A stretch of DNA of 64,000 nucleotides, taken from assembly GCA_022453515.1 (NCBI GenBank), contig JAJNNY010000036.1, positions 1-64,000 on the forward strand, written 5' to 3'. The notes below the pieces were generated by a model. That model ran no database searches and was not told where the DNA came from. It saw only the letters and a program-made list of their open reading frames with translations. This DNA is from Astrocystis sublimbata (Eukaryota > Ascomycota > Sordariomycetes > Xylariales > Xylariaceae). This document shows, in pieces, positions 35,284-48,159 of the stretch. Positions within the stretch are counted from its first letter, which is position 1. The number at the start of each line of letters is the position of its first letter. A program made the translations under genes and the position numbers.

Positions 35284-36357
35284 ATGCTGAGCCAAGCCGC
35301 CGCCGACGCCCTGGACTTGCTGACGCGGTCGCCCGTCGCCATCACTACGCTCGACCGCACCTTCGCCGCCCAGGACGCCGCCGGCGTGCCCCTCGCCGCC
35401 ATGCGCCGACCCTTCGCCCGCGCCATTGCCGTTCCCTCGCTCACCTCGCTGTGTGTCCGCCCCCGGCCCCTTGTTTCCTTCACTATGGACCTGCCGAGCA
35501 CCATGTACGACGCCCTCGTCGCCTGCGGTGACTTCAATGTCCACCTGCTGTCCCCCACCTACGACGGTTTGCGCATAGCACGCCTCTTGCATCGTGGGGA
35601 CCGGGCGCCGGTGGGCGAGGACGGGCAAGAACATGGGGAAGGCCAAGGGGAAGGCCAAGGATCCGAAGAGGCGGGACAGGGCGGTAGTGAGAACAGAGGT
35701 CGGGAGAAGAACGAGGGGGATGAACCAAGCATGACCGAGAAAAAGGAAAATAACATGCCTCTCGACGACTTGTCCGACCTAGGCGTGCTTCAGGGCTTGA
35801 TTAATCCCCAACGCATCCAAAACCAACTAGTTATCGGCCGACATAACTGGTGGGACCAGTTCCAACAGGCCAAGAAAGAGGCCGCACAAGACTTACCATT
35901 CCCGCCCGATCGTATCATACCCAAAACACGAGCAAGAAGAAAGCAAACCCACCATGTTCCTCACATAAGCGGGCCAGGCGTAACTGCGGTCCTGTATTGC
36001 CGTGTCTCCCGCACCATCCAGGTCGACCCGGACCCAAGCCCCGAATCGCCGCACTCGCATGTCTCCATCTGCGCCGACAGAGACGGAGGCGGACGGGATG
36101 CACAACAACAACAATACGAACACAGCGAAAGTGGTGCACCCGAAAGTGGTACACCCAACAAGGTAGTTATTGTGATAGGTGAGGTTGTCGACGTTTGGGA
36201 ACGTAATTCTGTTGGTCGTCCGGGTCTATTTAGACCTAGTTCGCTACCATACGCGATTGGGACGCATTTGAACTCTACAGTCAGGACAGTCAGGCCTTTC
36301 AATGAAGATGATAGACGTAGGATTTTGCGTAGAACTCCCCGATCGCGTCACGACTGA
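35284..36357 (+). CDS. Flavin-reductase-like (FMN-binding split-barrel) protein
   Basis: 357 residues from ATG 35284. The first half has the split-barrel signature: LTRSPVAITTL, then AIAVPSLTSLCVRPRPLVSF, then DALVACGDFNVHLLS. This is typical of flavin reductase/NtaB-type proteins that bind FMN and reduce flavin or donate reduced flavin. Closing strands come much later (VTAVLYCRVSRTIQVD; KVVIVIGEVVDVWE). Between them is an unusually long insert: an acidic Gly/Glu/Gln-rich low-complexity run and a Lys/Arg-rich stretch. The frame is open upstream to at least about 35145 without a clear ATG, so the start may lie further upstream or behind an intron. The homologous N-terminus often resembles a mitochondrial presequence (inference). 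Confidence 0.7.
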   Translation: MLSQAAADALDLLTRSPVAITTLDRTFAAQDAAGVPLAAMRRPFARAIAVPSLTSLCVRPRPLVSFTMDLPSTMYDALVACGDFNVHLLSPTYDGLRIARLLHRGDRAPVGEDGQEHGEGQGEGQGSEEAGQGGSENRGREKNEGDEPSMTEKKENNMPLDDLSDLGVLQGLINPQRIQNQLVIGRHNWWDQFQQAKKEAAQDLPFPPDRIIPKTRARRKQTHHVPHISGPGVTAVLYCRVSRTIQVDPDPSPESPHSHVSICADRDGGGRDAQQQQYEHSESGAPESGTPNKVVIVIGEVVDVWERNSVGRPGLFRPSSLPYAIGTHLNSTVRTVRPFNEDDRRRILRRTPRSRHD

Positions 36358-39300
36358 AACGTGCGCATATTCACCCATCCATCTATCCCTCCAACTTCAC
36401 CTTTCCCATGCCCACGATATGGGTTATGTGTTGCCCATGCAACCCATCAACCCACCCATCCAGACTCCATGGACAATACACGATCGTACAGGAGAAAAGG
36501 TGGATTTCAGAAGTGTGTGTGTGTGTGTGTTGGTTGCATTGGTAGAGGTTTTATTGTGCAGCTTAGAACGTGTAAATGGGTATGCCCTCATTGCTAATAA
36601 AGGTGTATTTATTCTTTCAGGCAGTACGGGTTCTTGAATTGTTGACAACGCCTAAATGACCTAACTCGATGCGCGGCGTATGCATGAAAAAAAAAAGATT
36701 GTTGTGCCCCTCGGCCACAACAAATTCCTCTACTAAATGGTACCTACCTCCACAAAACTTCGATTCGAGCCTCCACGATTGCCCTTGGCTGTATCAATCT
36801 ACGGCTTCCATTCTCTCTCGATCATCCCCGCGCCCTCCGAAATACAGGTTAATTCACCTTCCACTGTTCCTCCACACCTCCGTGAAGGACAGCTGTTCGC
36901 CAACTCTGATTATAGCACATAAACTAAAATCAAGATGTTCATCCTGCTTCTTTTACCCTCCTCTTCACCTTTTACTAACATATACTCTATAGCGCAATTT
37001 AAGTGTTCTCACGTAGTAGACATGAGTCTCTATCTGTGTAGTCACAACCACCCCTGAACATGCAAATACCAAATACACATTGACTTGCATTATTGATGCG
37101 AAGACATCGATAGATTGTCGTTCCGATTCTATCTAAGACTGACCCCTCCTACAATGAGGGGAATTTCTGATAAAGGTCGTAGTTCATACTCAACGTGACC
37201 TTAATTAAAAGACATGCGCTAGTTTTTGCGTCTATTGATAAGATGATCTCCCCGATCTCGCTGCATGGAACTTATGTGTACCACCGGGTTGTTCTCGTTG
37301 TGATCAGACTCGATATGGAGAATTTCATAATTGTACCTTTCACCCTGAGCAGCGAGATGCAAGATCCAAGACTGGATCGACATAATATCGGTTCTGAATA
37401 TAAACGCCGGCTTTTCATGTTAGCAATATTGCCTTGCCCCCAACATTTACTCCGATCATGACCTGCGCTGGTCTTCGCGTGCTTCGATTCTCTCTTCTGT
37501 GTCTGAGGGTTGCAGCGCATCGGCCAAAATCAATAGTGTTACACTGCTTTTCAGCTCACTTCGGTAGTCGATAGACTTATTTAGGTTAGGTGTGTGGCCG
37601 CCTTCGATGCGACCTTCGATAAACGTTTTGAGGGTCTGCGCAGAAACCGGCCGAGTCACAAAGTCACTTCGGATTAATCGGATTCTCGTCTCTTCAGAAG
37701 GACTGGCCAGCACGAAAACCGTCAGTGATACTGGTGAAGAGTATTCGTGGCACAATCTGGCCAATCTCATCAGATGCGCGGCAGCATCTGAAGTCTTTGT
37801 AAGATTTCATCTTCGAGAAAATGTCTTTAACATTGGACTAGTGCAGATAGTTCTCCATGGGCTCGGCGACACGTTTGTGATCCCTGCTTCCCGTTGAAAA
37901 AAAAGGGGGTCAGGATTTTGGGGTGCAGCAAAGTGAAACTAATGAGACTTTCCCTTTTGGGGTTATGCCAAACTGGGCTTTTCACGCCAGAATCCCATCT
38001 CCTCGACTCTAGCGTTTGACCCTGCACCGCAGTACCAGGAGTCAGCCTGGCCCGCCTGGGAAATCGCAGATAGATGACGTTAGTTCGCATCAGACTGCCA
38101 TATTGTACTGGCCTGCATCTTGCATCCCTTAGTTTCTGCCCTAGCCATCGACACAGATCGCCCTAGCGACGCCAGCCTAACGTGGTTGTTACGGTGGTGA
38201 AGATTGTGTCTCTGACTCGTCATTCTGGCATCAATCTCGCGTACCACTATCAGAAGCAAATACGGAATCGCTAATGCGTCGGTCGCTAATGAGAGGAGGT
38301 TTGCCCAGCTTCTTGGGTCCGAGCACCATGGGTTGGCTGCGTTCGGGTGTGCTCACTGGCTGCAAGCCACAGTCCCGGGAAAAGTGGCGAACCTAACTAT
38401 ATATATTCTGCGAATGCTACGCCGTCCTCAGCATTGCCATGGAATTTCTAAGTCAAAACTTGGCACACTCGTTGCAAAGCTCGTCACGTTTGCGTTCCGA
38501 ATGCCTCCATCCAATATTGGTGTAATAGTTGCAACGAAACGCGCGGATGACTGCTTTTGTATGATACATCCCTATATCGGTACATTGGTCGGCAAGCTCT
38601 ACTTATGGAGAGGCATCGTGATCCTCTCTCGCCTCTCTCTGCCTTATGTCGATCACCATCATCACAACCTGACGATCCGACTCCCGATCCAGACAAATGT
38701 TAGGTCCTATAACACCCTTACTTCGTATAAGTTGGATCTCGTGATGGTTGATACACGACATGACTAAGAAGCATCGACATGACTTTAATATCAGAGTTCC
38801 GTGAACGAAGATGGCATTATGACGTTCGGCAGGGGCACAGCATCAGTGAATCATTCCAATTCAGGCCTTTGATCCACACTATTATAGACGCATACTTGCA
38901 GTCGAACCATGCTCATGAATAGGTTCCATTATGATACTATGACTCTATTCGAAACGGCATTGATGACTTTAATCGATGGGGACGCACACGCACCCGGAAA
39001 GTACGCGAGACATTTTCTCCTGTGTTCCCTGGGCATACATGATATTATCTCGTAGCTCGCTCTAGTTGTACCTTTTTAGGATCTCTGGATGGGTGTAGGG
39101 TGTCAAAAAATCCCGATTGGAGGGGGTACTCGGGGTTTTGAGCAATAATAGTCAGTCTACTTATTTCCCACTACTCGGTGAGATGCAAATGAATCTCGCC
39201 TTCATAAACCTTCACTTACATCAGGTATTTTGCGTACGAGTAGCTCGAGCCCAGAAGCTACCTACCGACTAGTGCTTCGCTAGTAGCTGTATCTAAGTAT

Positions 39301-40199
39301 CGACATGAGATGAGCAGGTCGGCATGCAGTGCATGGGCCGTTAATGGGGAAAATGGGGACCTTTTGGTATCCAGTAAATTGCAATTTAGCTAGGTACAGG
39401 GCGACGTGCAGGGAAGGGCGGCGGCGGTTATGTGTCGCCCCTCTGCGGCGGAAGACGTTGCATCCTGATGTGTAATGTAAATAGCAAAATAGCCCTGTTA
39501 TGTTTTTTTTCCTCTCCGGGTCCACGCACCCTGCCACGCTCTCTCCTGCTTCCGATTGTTCGCCGCCAGCATTACTCCCTTGAAGACGGAAACGCGACCT
39601 CGTGACAACATCATACGGGCTACTACTACAATCACCAGACGACAAGTTTGACCTGGACCTGGACCCCCTGTCCATGTTCGTAACGAAGCGACGAGAAACA
39701 CTCTACAGGCGCATGCAGAGTTGCGGTCACCAAATATCGTCCCAGAATAAATAGGTGGCCGTAATATCATATTATCATGTGTTACTGAGTGTTTCTGGGG
39801 TTCGGCCTTGAATCATCGTCCGTTGCCAGCACTGAAGCGAGCGGAAACCGTTACGCTAAGCAGCAAACCGACCGCAGGACGTTACACCACCTTAGCAGTC
39901 AGTCCCTGCTGTTGAGACATCGACCTTGAGACCTTGAAGTGCTGTCCAGCAGTTGTCCAATGACCGGCTAGTTGGCGCCTTCTCCAAGTCGCTGCGTTCG
40001 GCGTGTGCACTACCTTAGGTATCTGTGGGTACCTGGACAGGGCCACCTAAGGGGTCGTCAGGTGCAGGTTGGCACCTGGGCAGTGCTTACAGGCTCGTAG
40101 CACACACGCCACAGCGCATTCGCGTGTCCAGTGCAACACCACCACGACGCCGGCGTGTTATGCTTGATTGGAACTACAGCGCCGTCCCGCTATGAGACA
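36358..40199. other. Long gene-free interval (3.8 kb)
   Basis: No supported gene on either strand. It contains (GT)9 at 36513-36530, several open stretches under 150 codons without family likeness (for example 37456-37770 minus and 38333-38767 plus), and GC-variable sequence. The last 300 bases before 40200 have CA/CT-rich leader character. A diverged non-coding or very fast-evolving gene could be missed here. Confidence 0.45.
36513..36530. repeat. (GT)9 microsatellite
   Basis: Nine uninterrupted GT units, followed by TTGGTTG. No functional claim. Confidence 0.95.
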
Positions 40200-43100
40200 A
40201 TGACGGGACCAACCCTGGCTGTGACGGTTTCACCCGCCGTCGAGTCAACACCGTCACAGTCGCTCCATTCCTCCCATCCCTCGCCCTCGCCCTCACCTTC
40301 GTTCTCGACTCCGCCTCCGCCTCCGTCTCGGTCTCCGTCCTCACCGTCACTTTCACTGTCATCTTCCAAGACAAAGACAAAGACCAAAACCAAAACGAGA
40401 ACACCGGTCCAAGCAGAGTCGCCTTCTGCTACTACTACGCCTACGCACTTGCGAACACAGTCTTTGACCAACACTCCCTCGTCGTGGACCAACGAGAACG
40501 ACAATTCGCACGAATCCCCGGCCCCTGCCTCCGACTACTCCGTGCCCGTCTTCGATTTCGATGTCAACCCCGATGTCGACTTCAACACCGCCTTAGCATT
40601 CGTCCCCGACCCATCGCCGGCGGGCTCCCATGAACAACCCAAGGGCGTGCCACCTCCCCCTCCCCCTGCCGCCCCGAGACCCCGGACGAAGAGCATGGGC
40701 AGGACGAAATCCATAATGCTCAGTCGCCCGCAGTCATGGATATCAACCTCGAGATCGTCTCCAGACCTGGCCAGCCTCCCACAGGCCGAGGCTAAGGAGA
40801 AAGAGTCGAGGGAGTCCAAGGGCAGCCATACTCGCAATGGATCTCTTGCCCCGTCTTCGGCACTCCAGGAGCGTTCGAGGAACGTCTCCAGCTCCATCGC
40901 ATCCTTCGCCAGGCGATCCTGGAATCCCTCCTCACGCTCACCCTCGCCCAACTTACGACAAGAGGTCGAACAACCGCCCGAAGAGCGACCCACCCGAGAA
41001 CGTGCCCCGAGCAACAGCTCCATCGCGAAGCTCCGAAAAGGCGCCCGGAACCGATCTGACTCGTCTTCTAGTGAAAGTAGTCGGCCAAACGAGCCTCTGG
41101 GGAAAATTGGGAATCTCATGAACAAAATGAAAGTCCGGCCACAGACTGCTCGAGTAAAGGGTAGGGCGCTGAATGAGCTCGAGAGTTCGGCCTCTTCGAC
41201 GACAAGCCTGGCGCCACCATCCACCGAGACACGCAAGTCCCACGCTTCAGAAACGAGTAACAGCACGTTCCCTGAGGATGCCGCTGCAGCTGTGAAAGCT
41301 TCTACTACTGTTCGAGATCCGCTATGGTCTCAGTTCAAGAGTATCGAGGCAGATTTCCAGCGTTTTCAGCTCAAGCCAACAGCATACAAATTGACCGTCA
41401 TCCGCACATCTCTGGTGCCCTTTCTCCAAAAGCTCGCCTCCCACCCCTTCGTTTCAAACCTTCACCACGAGGATTTGGAACGCAGGGCGATGATACTGAA
41501 CAAGTGGTGGACTGGGCTTCTGGAGATGCTACATGCCAGCACTCACCCGCCGGTTCCCGGAGTCGACCGACCGGCTTTGCTCGACGCTGTGAACATCATC
41601 ATGATGCGCCCGGAGTGGCGACAGAGCACACCGACATTCCGCCCCCTAGCGGACCGAAACCCTCAGGAGCGCACCCACCGCAGATCTCAAGCCGGGTCAA
41701 GAGTATCGACGAGCTCACTACAATCTACAGACTCGGCTTACCTTGCCGAATCAGCCGGTCACAATGTCCGAAACATGTTCATCGCAAACTTGATGGCTCA
41801 GATGGCATTGATTGTGGAGAAGATGTCTATGAGACATGTCCCTCACAGCCTGGTCAATTTCGCCGGCAAAGCCTGTGCTTACGCATTCTTCTTTGCCCCT
41901 GGAATTGCGGACATATTGGTTCGCCTGTGGGGGCTGGGCCCGCGTGCTTTGCGGCGCATGGCCGACGGGTTCAAGCTCCCTCGACGCAGCAAGGGCGAAA
42001 GTGACGATATCGTTGCCCTATTTCCTCCGGGACTCAGCAAGCTAGCGTGGACCTCCGTCACCCAGGTATCTGACGCTCTTCGGACTGCTGCTCGATTACC
42101 TTTGGCTTCGACTAAGATACCTTGGAACGGACCCTGGGTCACGAGATGGAACGGTCGTGATAGCGACTTGTTCTTTGTCTTCTGCAAATACTACTTCATC
42201 CTTGCAGAAAGCTTCATGCCCTCGGAATTGTCCCTCACGGAGAAGGCACGTGCACCTGGGTTTGTGCTTGTCAATGCACAGATACTCTCGGTTCTTGACT
42301 CAACCCTACACCGTCAAGCAGCTGCCGAGTCCACGTCGGCGCCTCCACTTTCAGAGGCGCTTCAAGGCGCAGACACCTCAGCCACGGCGCTGCACTTAGC
42401 ACCGAGTAATAACAACATTATGAGAGGCATGTCTGAAAACAGACTCGTCGTGCTCCTAAAGAATATGCTATCAGACACGCCGTCGTCATTCGCAGATGCT
42501 CGGTATACATTTGCTGAGTCTTTTCTGACTGTGATGAAGTCAGCCTTAAACATACCTCCCAGTATGATCACAATGCCTGCTTCACAATCTGCGATTTTCA
42601 CGAAGAGGTTTTGCCAATTTACGAAGGTTACGTTGCATGCTGCACTCGACCGCTCGATGTCGATTGGCCCTTTTGGGTCGAAGTTTGGAAGCGGATCTCG
42701 GGGTCCAACAATTCGATGTCTGAAATTAGGGTCCTTTCTCTAATATTCTCAATATGGGAGACTATTGCGAGCGATAGCAACCGCAAGGAGGTAACCTGCT
42801 CGAACTGGCTCTTGACGGAAGCCACTTTTGACAAGCTCTTCAACAATTGGTGTCCAATGGTTCGCGCATACTATATGCGACTCCTATGTTGGCGAATCTG
42901 TAGAGATGCCGGCGAGACCGATGAGTCGGACGCGTAAGCACCATACATACTGCTTATAACCACATGTCGCTCTATTGCTAACACTTTGCAGGAGGGTTTT
43001 TATGCTAGTGTATACCCGGTTGAAGACTGTCTGGAGCCATTATCTTTGGCTAAGGCAAGACGTAGAGCAGCAGGGGAAAGTTGCGCCGTCTACGGCACCT

Positions 43101-44051
43101 TCGTTTCCGACACCGGGGAAGCGATTCATGATCATCAGGACTGAAGCTCCATTTGTTCAGCCGGGGTTCGTAGCAGGGTTCGACACGTCGCTTGCTTTAC
43201 CAAGGCAAGATATGTTGGACACTCCCCCCACTGACTTCGAATCAATCGCTACGCCGACGCCTGAAGTAAACGGTCCGGCAAAGAAAACCTGGGGACTTCT
43301 GGGCAAAGTATTTTCATTCAACTCTAATGTGGACAGTGCCAACGCCAACGATCTCGAGGCCCTGCGACGGGAGACAGCTGCATCTAGGACAAGCACGTCT
43401 CTCTCGACTCACACCTCGAGCGGCATTTTCAGCCAGACCAGTTCTGATACCGACAGCATCGGGTCTTCACCTACATTTGAAGCTACCCAGTACATCTTCA
43501 AATTCATCTTGTCATGGAACAATGCTGGAACCATGCCTCCTCCTAACCGTATTCTAACTCGGCCTCGCTTGCCAAGTCCGGCACAATGGATCATAGCGCA
43601 TGGACTTGGTGAAAGCCCTCCACTGATGTCAGGCCTGCCTACCCCGACTCGCGCCGTGTCTGGAAGTGTTCTCACAGGACTCGTCGCATCTGCTAAGAAT
43701 GCAGAGTCTCTGGATGCTTCTACCTTGCCTACCAGTAGTAGTAGTGCAAGCACAGCACTGGAAGAAAGAGAGAGCAATAATGAGCAAGACAGTGTGACGG
43801 ACTTGCACGAGGATGACATTCCCTTGCGTAACACGGCCGGCCTCAGTAAAGAAAACTTGGTCAGCCCTGTCAAGCCAACGGGCTCATGTGCCAGGAGCGT
43901 CAAATATGCCGGCAGAGCTTTGGCCGAATGGAGTCTAGTTGTTGCCGAGTGCAACAACTTCGTTGAACGAAGACGAGAAGAAGGCATCCTCGGTCTCGAG
44001 GACGTCGAAGTTCCAGCGCTTGGCGTTGAAGGGTTCCGGAAGATCTGTTGA
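40200..44051 (+). CDS. DUF1765-family large fungal protein (with apparent frameshift)
   Basis: The start is ATG 40200 (MTGPTLAVTVSPAVES). The N-terminal 400 residues are disordered and Ser/Pro-rich, with a (KT)n run from AAGACAAAGAC repeats. A conserved helical core begins near 41325 (DPLWSQFKSIEADFQRFQLK; KWWTGLLEML; RPEWR). A later DUF1765-type segment (DWPFWVEVWKRI; SMSEIRVLSLIFSIWE) lies in another frame. The switch is at about 42543-42546: frame one reads FAESFLTVMKSAL and frame two continues LKHTSQYDHNACFTICDFHEE. One missing base, probably a C in a CC run, explains it. An intron (42934-42991, GTAAGC..GCAG) precedes the last exon, which ends EVPALGVEGFRKIC. The family is fungal; its role is unestablished, and it is likely a large cytosolic or cortical scaffold (inference). 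Confidence 0.8.
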
Positions 44052-45867
44052 TACGGATACACCGCCAGCCTATCAATTCTGCTTGAATGAGATGGGCATA
44101 GAAATGGAGTGGAGGATGAAGCCTGGCATCGATTGTCCGCCAACCTTGCATAAGAGCACACGCTTATGGCTTCCGAATACTTGTACCATATGCTGTTCGA
44201 TACCCTACTAGTTTCCCTACTCGGAGTATGCACCAAGCCTGCAGGTCAGCCTCCATCTGAGTCTGTTACTGCATCGGAACCGTATATATGGTCACGGCGT
44301 TACGGTTTATTTCACAATCGAGCATATAGAAACGAGCATGTCACCGGTTTTCCAAGCTCTCCTATTTTCCAAGGATACACTGGGATACTATCTGCCAACT
44401 GCCTCAGTTGATATCCAACGGCGAAGGATGCGTTAGTCGATTATCGAAATGATTAGAAGGCGTCTGCATACAATGACAAATGTCACCTAGTTGGGAATCG
44501 ATTTAGTTGATTAGGTTGGGTTGAATCGAGTCGTGAGATTTTTCGAGGAAGACAGATGATGGAAAGCGCTTGCCTTTTCACGGGATGGGATGTGATTGAT
44601 AGCATATGCACATGCATACATGCATGATCTGCTATGCTATATAGGGAGGGTCTCGAAATGTGTTTGTTTTTTTCAATGCCAATTATACCCGGCGGAAATG
44701 TTGTTGTATCGGGAATGCAGCACCAGCACGCCCGCGTTTTGTACCATCGTCTGTATTGTATCATTACATACTGTACCATAGCAGAACAAAACAAACCAAA
44801 ACAAAACACTTGATGAGGGTGATATATACCCAGAGGACAATTGATACTGGGCGAGGTTTTGCTTTCCGCTGCTTGTGGCTGGCTTACTTGCGTTACCTTG
44901 GACGCTTCGCACGTTTGGTGACCTGAATCTGTTGATCATGTGGTCAACCGCCCAAGCTCATTAACTGATGAAATTCGTCCGCTTGCCAAAAGAGAGTGAG
45001 ATACTCAACATTGCGCATGGATTAGGTAAGGCTCTGCTAAAGGTTAATCCAGACTCAAGGCCACGCAATTATTGTACTACTCTTTTGGTTGGGTATCACG
45101 TATATTAGAGGGGAAGAGATTGAATACCGGAGGTTCTACGCCTGACCATCTATGAACTACCTAACATAAGGGTCCATTCCTACCAGGCTTGCATCACGTA
45201 AGTAGACAGAGAAGGAACGTCTGAGATAAATATTTCAATCCCCACAATCCTTCCTAATATTATTTTAAATTTTAAAATACTTACTATAGGACTGATGTAT
45301 TTATAATAGTCTACTTAGTGACAAGCGATTCCGGAGTACATGATCCTATTTGGAAGTCTGATTTCGCGGACAAGGTAGAAGTACTCTAACCCATACTACA
45401 ATCAGTACGAATTCCTCAATCCTTACACGTTGCTGGATAGTACCTACACAATGCTACCTACAATAGTTCAAGATATTCTTCCTGTGTCGCTACGGTACTG
45501 TCCATCTTTGATGTGACGGGGAGTGATGGGGGCAAACGTGGTGAGATTTTGGTGGGAAATTGAGTGCTGTAGGTAGGTACGGACTCTTTCGCGGTGGATT
45601 GTACTTGCCTCGTCGTGACACATACGAGAATCGGATAACATGGTCACAGCTATTTTCTAGAAATATTGGGCAGGTACGGGGCACAGTGTATTACAAATAC
45701 CCTTCGCAGCTATGATGACATCTTAGATTCCTTCCATCTGCATCACACTTCTTGGTCCGAGTCATCACGACTCAGCCCAGAACCAAAATCATCAAGTAAC
45801 TCAAGTTGAGACACTATCATCAGTCTATCTCACCGATACTACTCGACTATGAAGAAACGCCATGTCG
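44052..45867. other. Intergenic region between DUF1765 and dynamin-like genes
   Basis: No supported gene. AT-rich patches (45240-45310) and GTAGGTAGGTAC at 45570-45581 are seen. It lies between convergent genes, so most of it should be 3' sequence. Confidence 0.45.
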
Positions 45868-48159
45868 TCAGGAACCAGTAGTAGACGACCCGATCGCGCT
45901 CCGAAAGATCTGCTGTCCCTCCTCCAGTTTCTTGATCCGATCCTGCAAGAACACCCGCTGGCGCTTGGTAGATGAGGGTTCCGACACGATAGACTCAATC
46001 TTCGAATCGGGAAGATTGATGATGTTCAAGGGCGAGAAGATCTCCTTGAGCTTTCTCATGATGTGGCGCTCGATCACCTGCGTCGTCACATTGGCAACGA
46101 ATGTCTTCTCTTGGACCTGTTGAAACATGTGAGTGAGTGCGTTGAAGTTAAAAGGGAAGGTTGCAAGTGTATAGTCTAACCTTGTAAATCGATAATAGAC
46201 AATCCAGTGCTTCTTCACAGCTGAATTCCTCCATGTCTGCCGTGATTTTCTGGCTGCAAGCCGAGACAACCTTCTCGAGCGCATTCTCGACATCATATCG
46301 TTGGTAAATATCCCCATTAAAGTCACTCAATGCAATAGGTTCTGGCAAAACTCCTTGCAGTTGCGCTCTCAATTTCTGCTGGCGGCGCTTCTGGAGATTG
46401 TCCGTGAAGTAGTGGTTGTAGTTTATTGGGTAATCTTTATTGTCTTGCACGAGCTGATCCAACTCACGAAACGCGCATGCGCATTGCTCGCGCAGATCGT
46501 CTACCACGAGGAAACGCCTGAGCAGTCGGATTAGTAATTAACTTGCCCATTGCAACAAAGGAAAGCTCACCAAAACCGATCCTTCACGTCTGAAGTTGCC
46601 TGGTCTACCAGAATATCGCGGAGAAAGTTTTCGCAAAGCTGAAGGATATTTTCAACATGTACTTTTGCGAGTTTCTCCCATGACTCGGATTGCTCCCAAA
46701 ACAATTCAGCGACGACATTGGGGTTGAAACTACCAGCAAGCTCCCTGCCTCTGGACTTCAGAACTTGGTTGCGAGTCCACGTCATGGCACTCTTTTCCGA
46801 AAGAACCGACGGTTTCTTGCTTAGTGAGGATGATACCGGTTTAGAGCCTTCAAGATTCTTGTCCTCTTTAGACGACTGATCTCCATCGGTCAAGTCAATG
46901 ATGTACTTGTGGCCCTTTGTTCTCAGTTCTCGCGCGAATTCGCTGTTCATAAATTGCACCACTGCACGCAGGCGACGAATTGAGGCCTCGGACTTCAATG
47001 AGAATAATTCATCCCGTCCCGATCTGAAGAAATCATGCTCATACATTCCCTGGACACCAGCTTTGCAGATCTCGTGGCAAGCCATGCTGAGCTGCGCTAG
47101 ATACGTGCGACATTCTAGGACTGTCGCTCGGGAATTCCCCAAGAGAGCAATCTCGTGTCGGTCTCTCTGCAAGGACCCTTCCACATCCTGGCTAAGACGG
47201 GGCAGTTCGGCCTTGCCATGCTCCAAGAGGAGCTGGCTCAGGCGTATGCGCAGATTGTCGATACCAACGTAGTCCTGGTGCAATGCCGTCCAGATAGAGT
47301 CGCGGAAAAATGTCTTCTCGGAATGGGCACGCTGGTCAGCTGTGAAGTCACTTTCCTGAAAGGCTCGGTTTTTGACGACATGCCAACCTAGCTTGAGGAC
47401 GACATTTTCGTTTTTGGCAAGTTCTAAGAAGTTAGCTTCCGACTTGGACCCAGCCGACAATTTATCAGGCTTTGTGATGATTCCGAGCGTTCTCTTCCCT
47501 TCGGGATCAAACTTGCGAACTCTTCGGAGGATACCTTGATTCGCCACGTCATTTTGAGCCGATATCACAGCGAGGCAGATGGTCCTCGACTGTTGGATGT
47601 AGTGATCGGTAATGGCGGCCACGATGTCTATGTCGGCCTCAGTGACGCCCTTGGTGGTGGATTGAATCAAGCCCGGGATATCGACCAGGGTAAGTTGAGG
47701 TCGCATCGGGCCCTCGACGTCGATTCGGAGGGTGTCTCTTGAGAATGCCGGTCCGGGGGTAGATTCAAGTTCGGCGATGCCCATCACCTCCTTGGCGGCG
47801 TCCATGAGCTCCGGCAGCTCGTCAAAATCGGAAATGGATTTCGAGAAGGCATTGATGGTTTTCTGTTCCTCTGCGGAGCGAGAGCTGTTTGGGATAACTT
47901 TGATGGTGAGCTTCTCAGTCGGCTCGCAGCGGAGATTGATCTCGGTCGCGAATCTGGTGCATAGGTTATCGTTTCTCGGAAATGGTATCTCCGTCAAGGC
48001 TTCTAGGAGGGAGCTCTTCCCAGCGGATTGATCGCCACATACCACGAGTTGAGGCAGAGATAAGATGGTGTCGAGGCCACATTTTCGCAGTTGGGTGATG
48101 GTGTCTAGGATCTGGCGTTGCTCTGCTGTCTGCAGCTCTCCCAGTGTGGAAGCATCCAT
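45868..48159 (-). CDS. Dynamin-like GTPase (Mx/Vps1-like fungal family)
   Basis: Dynamin-superfamily proteins self-assemble on membranes and use GTP hydrolysis for remodelling. Three exons (46571-48159, 46181-46517 and 45868-46116) give 724 residues, with introns of 53 and 64 bases. GTPase motifs: G1 GDQSAGKSS at residues 42-50, switch-I threonine in LCTRF, G3 DIPG at 160-163, and G4 TKPD at 229-232. The stalk follows, and the C-terminal GTPase effector domain is recognisable (ALDCLLSIYK|VQEKTFVANVTTQVIERHI). No pleckstrin-homology domain, proline-rich tail or transmembrane span is seen. That fits the expanded, less conserved fungal dynamin-like group rather than Vps1 or Dnm1, and its specific role is unknown. 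A Ser/Lys-rich disordered segment interrupts the stalk near residue 430. Confidence 0.93.

Noticed and set aside
35047..35658. 203-codon minus-strand open frame
   Set aside because: Antisense of the GC-rich flavin-reductase-like gene and its leader; Gly/Glu-rich composition mirrors the other strand.
38333..38767. 144-codon plus-strand open frame
   Set aside because: No family likeness, no plausible leader or intron, and located in a long gene-free interval.
40535..41266. Long minus-strand open frame (243 codons)
   Set aside because: It is the antisense shadow of the DUF1765 N-terminal coding region, low complexity and without family likeness.
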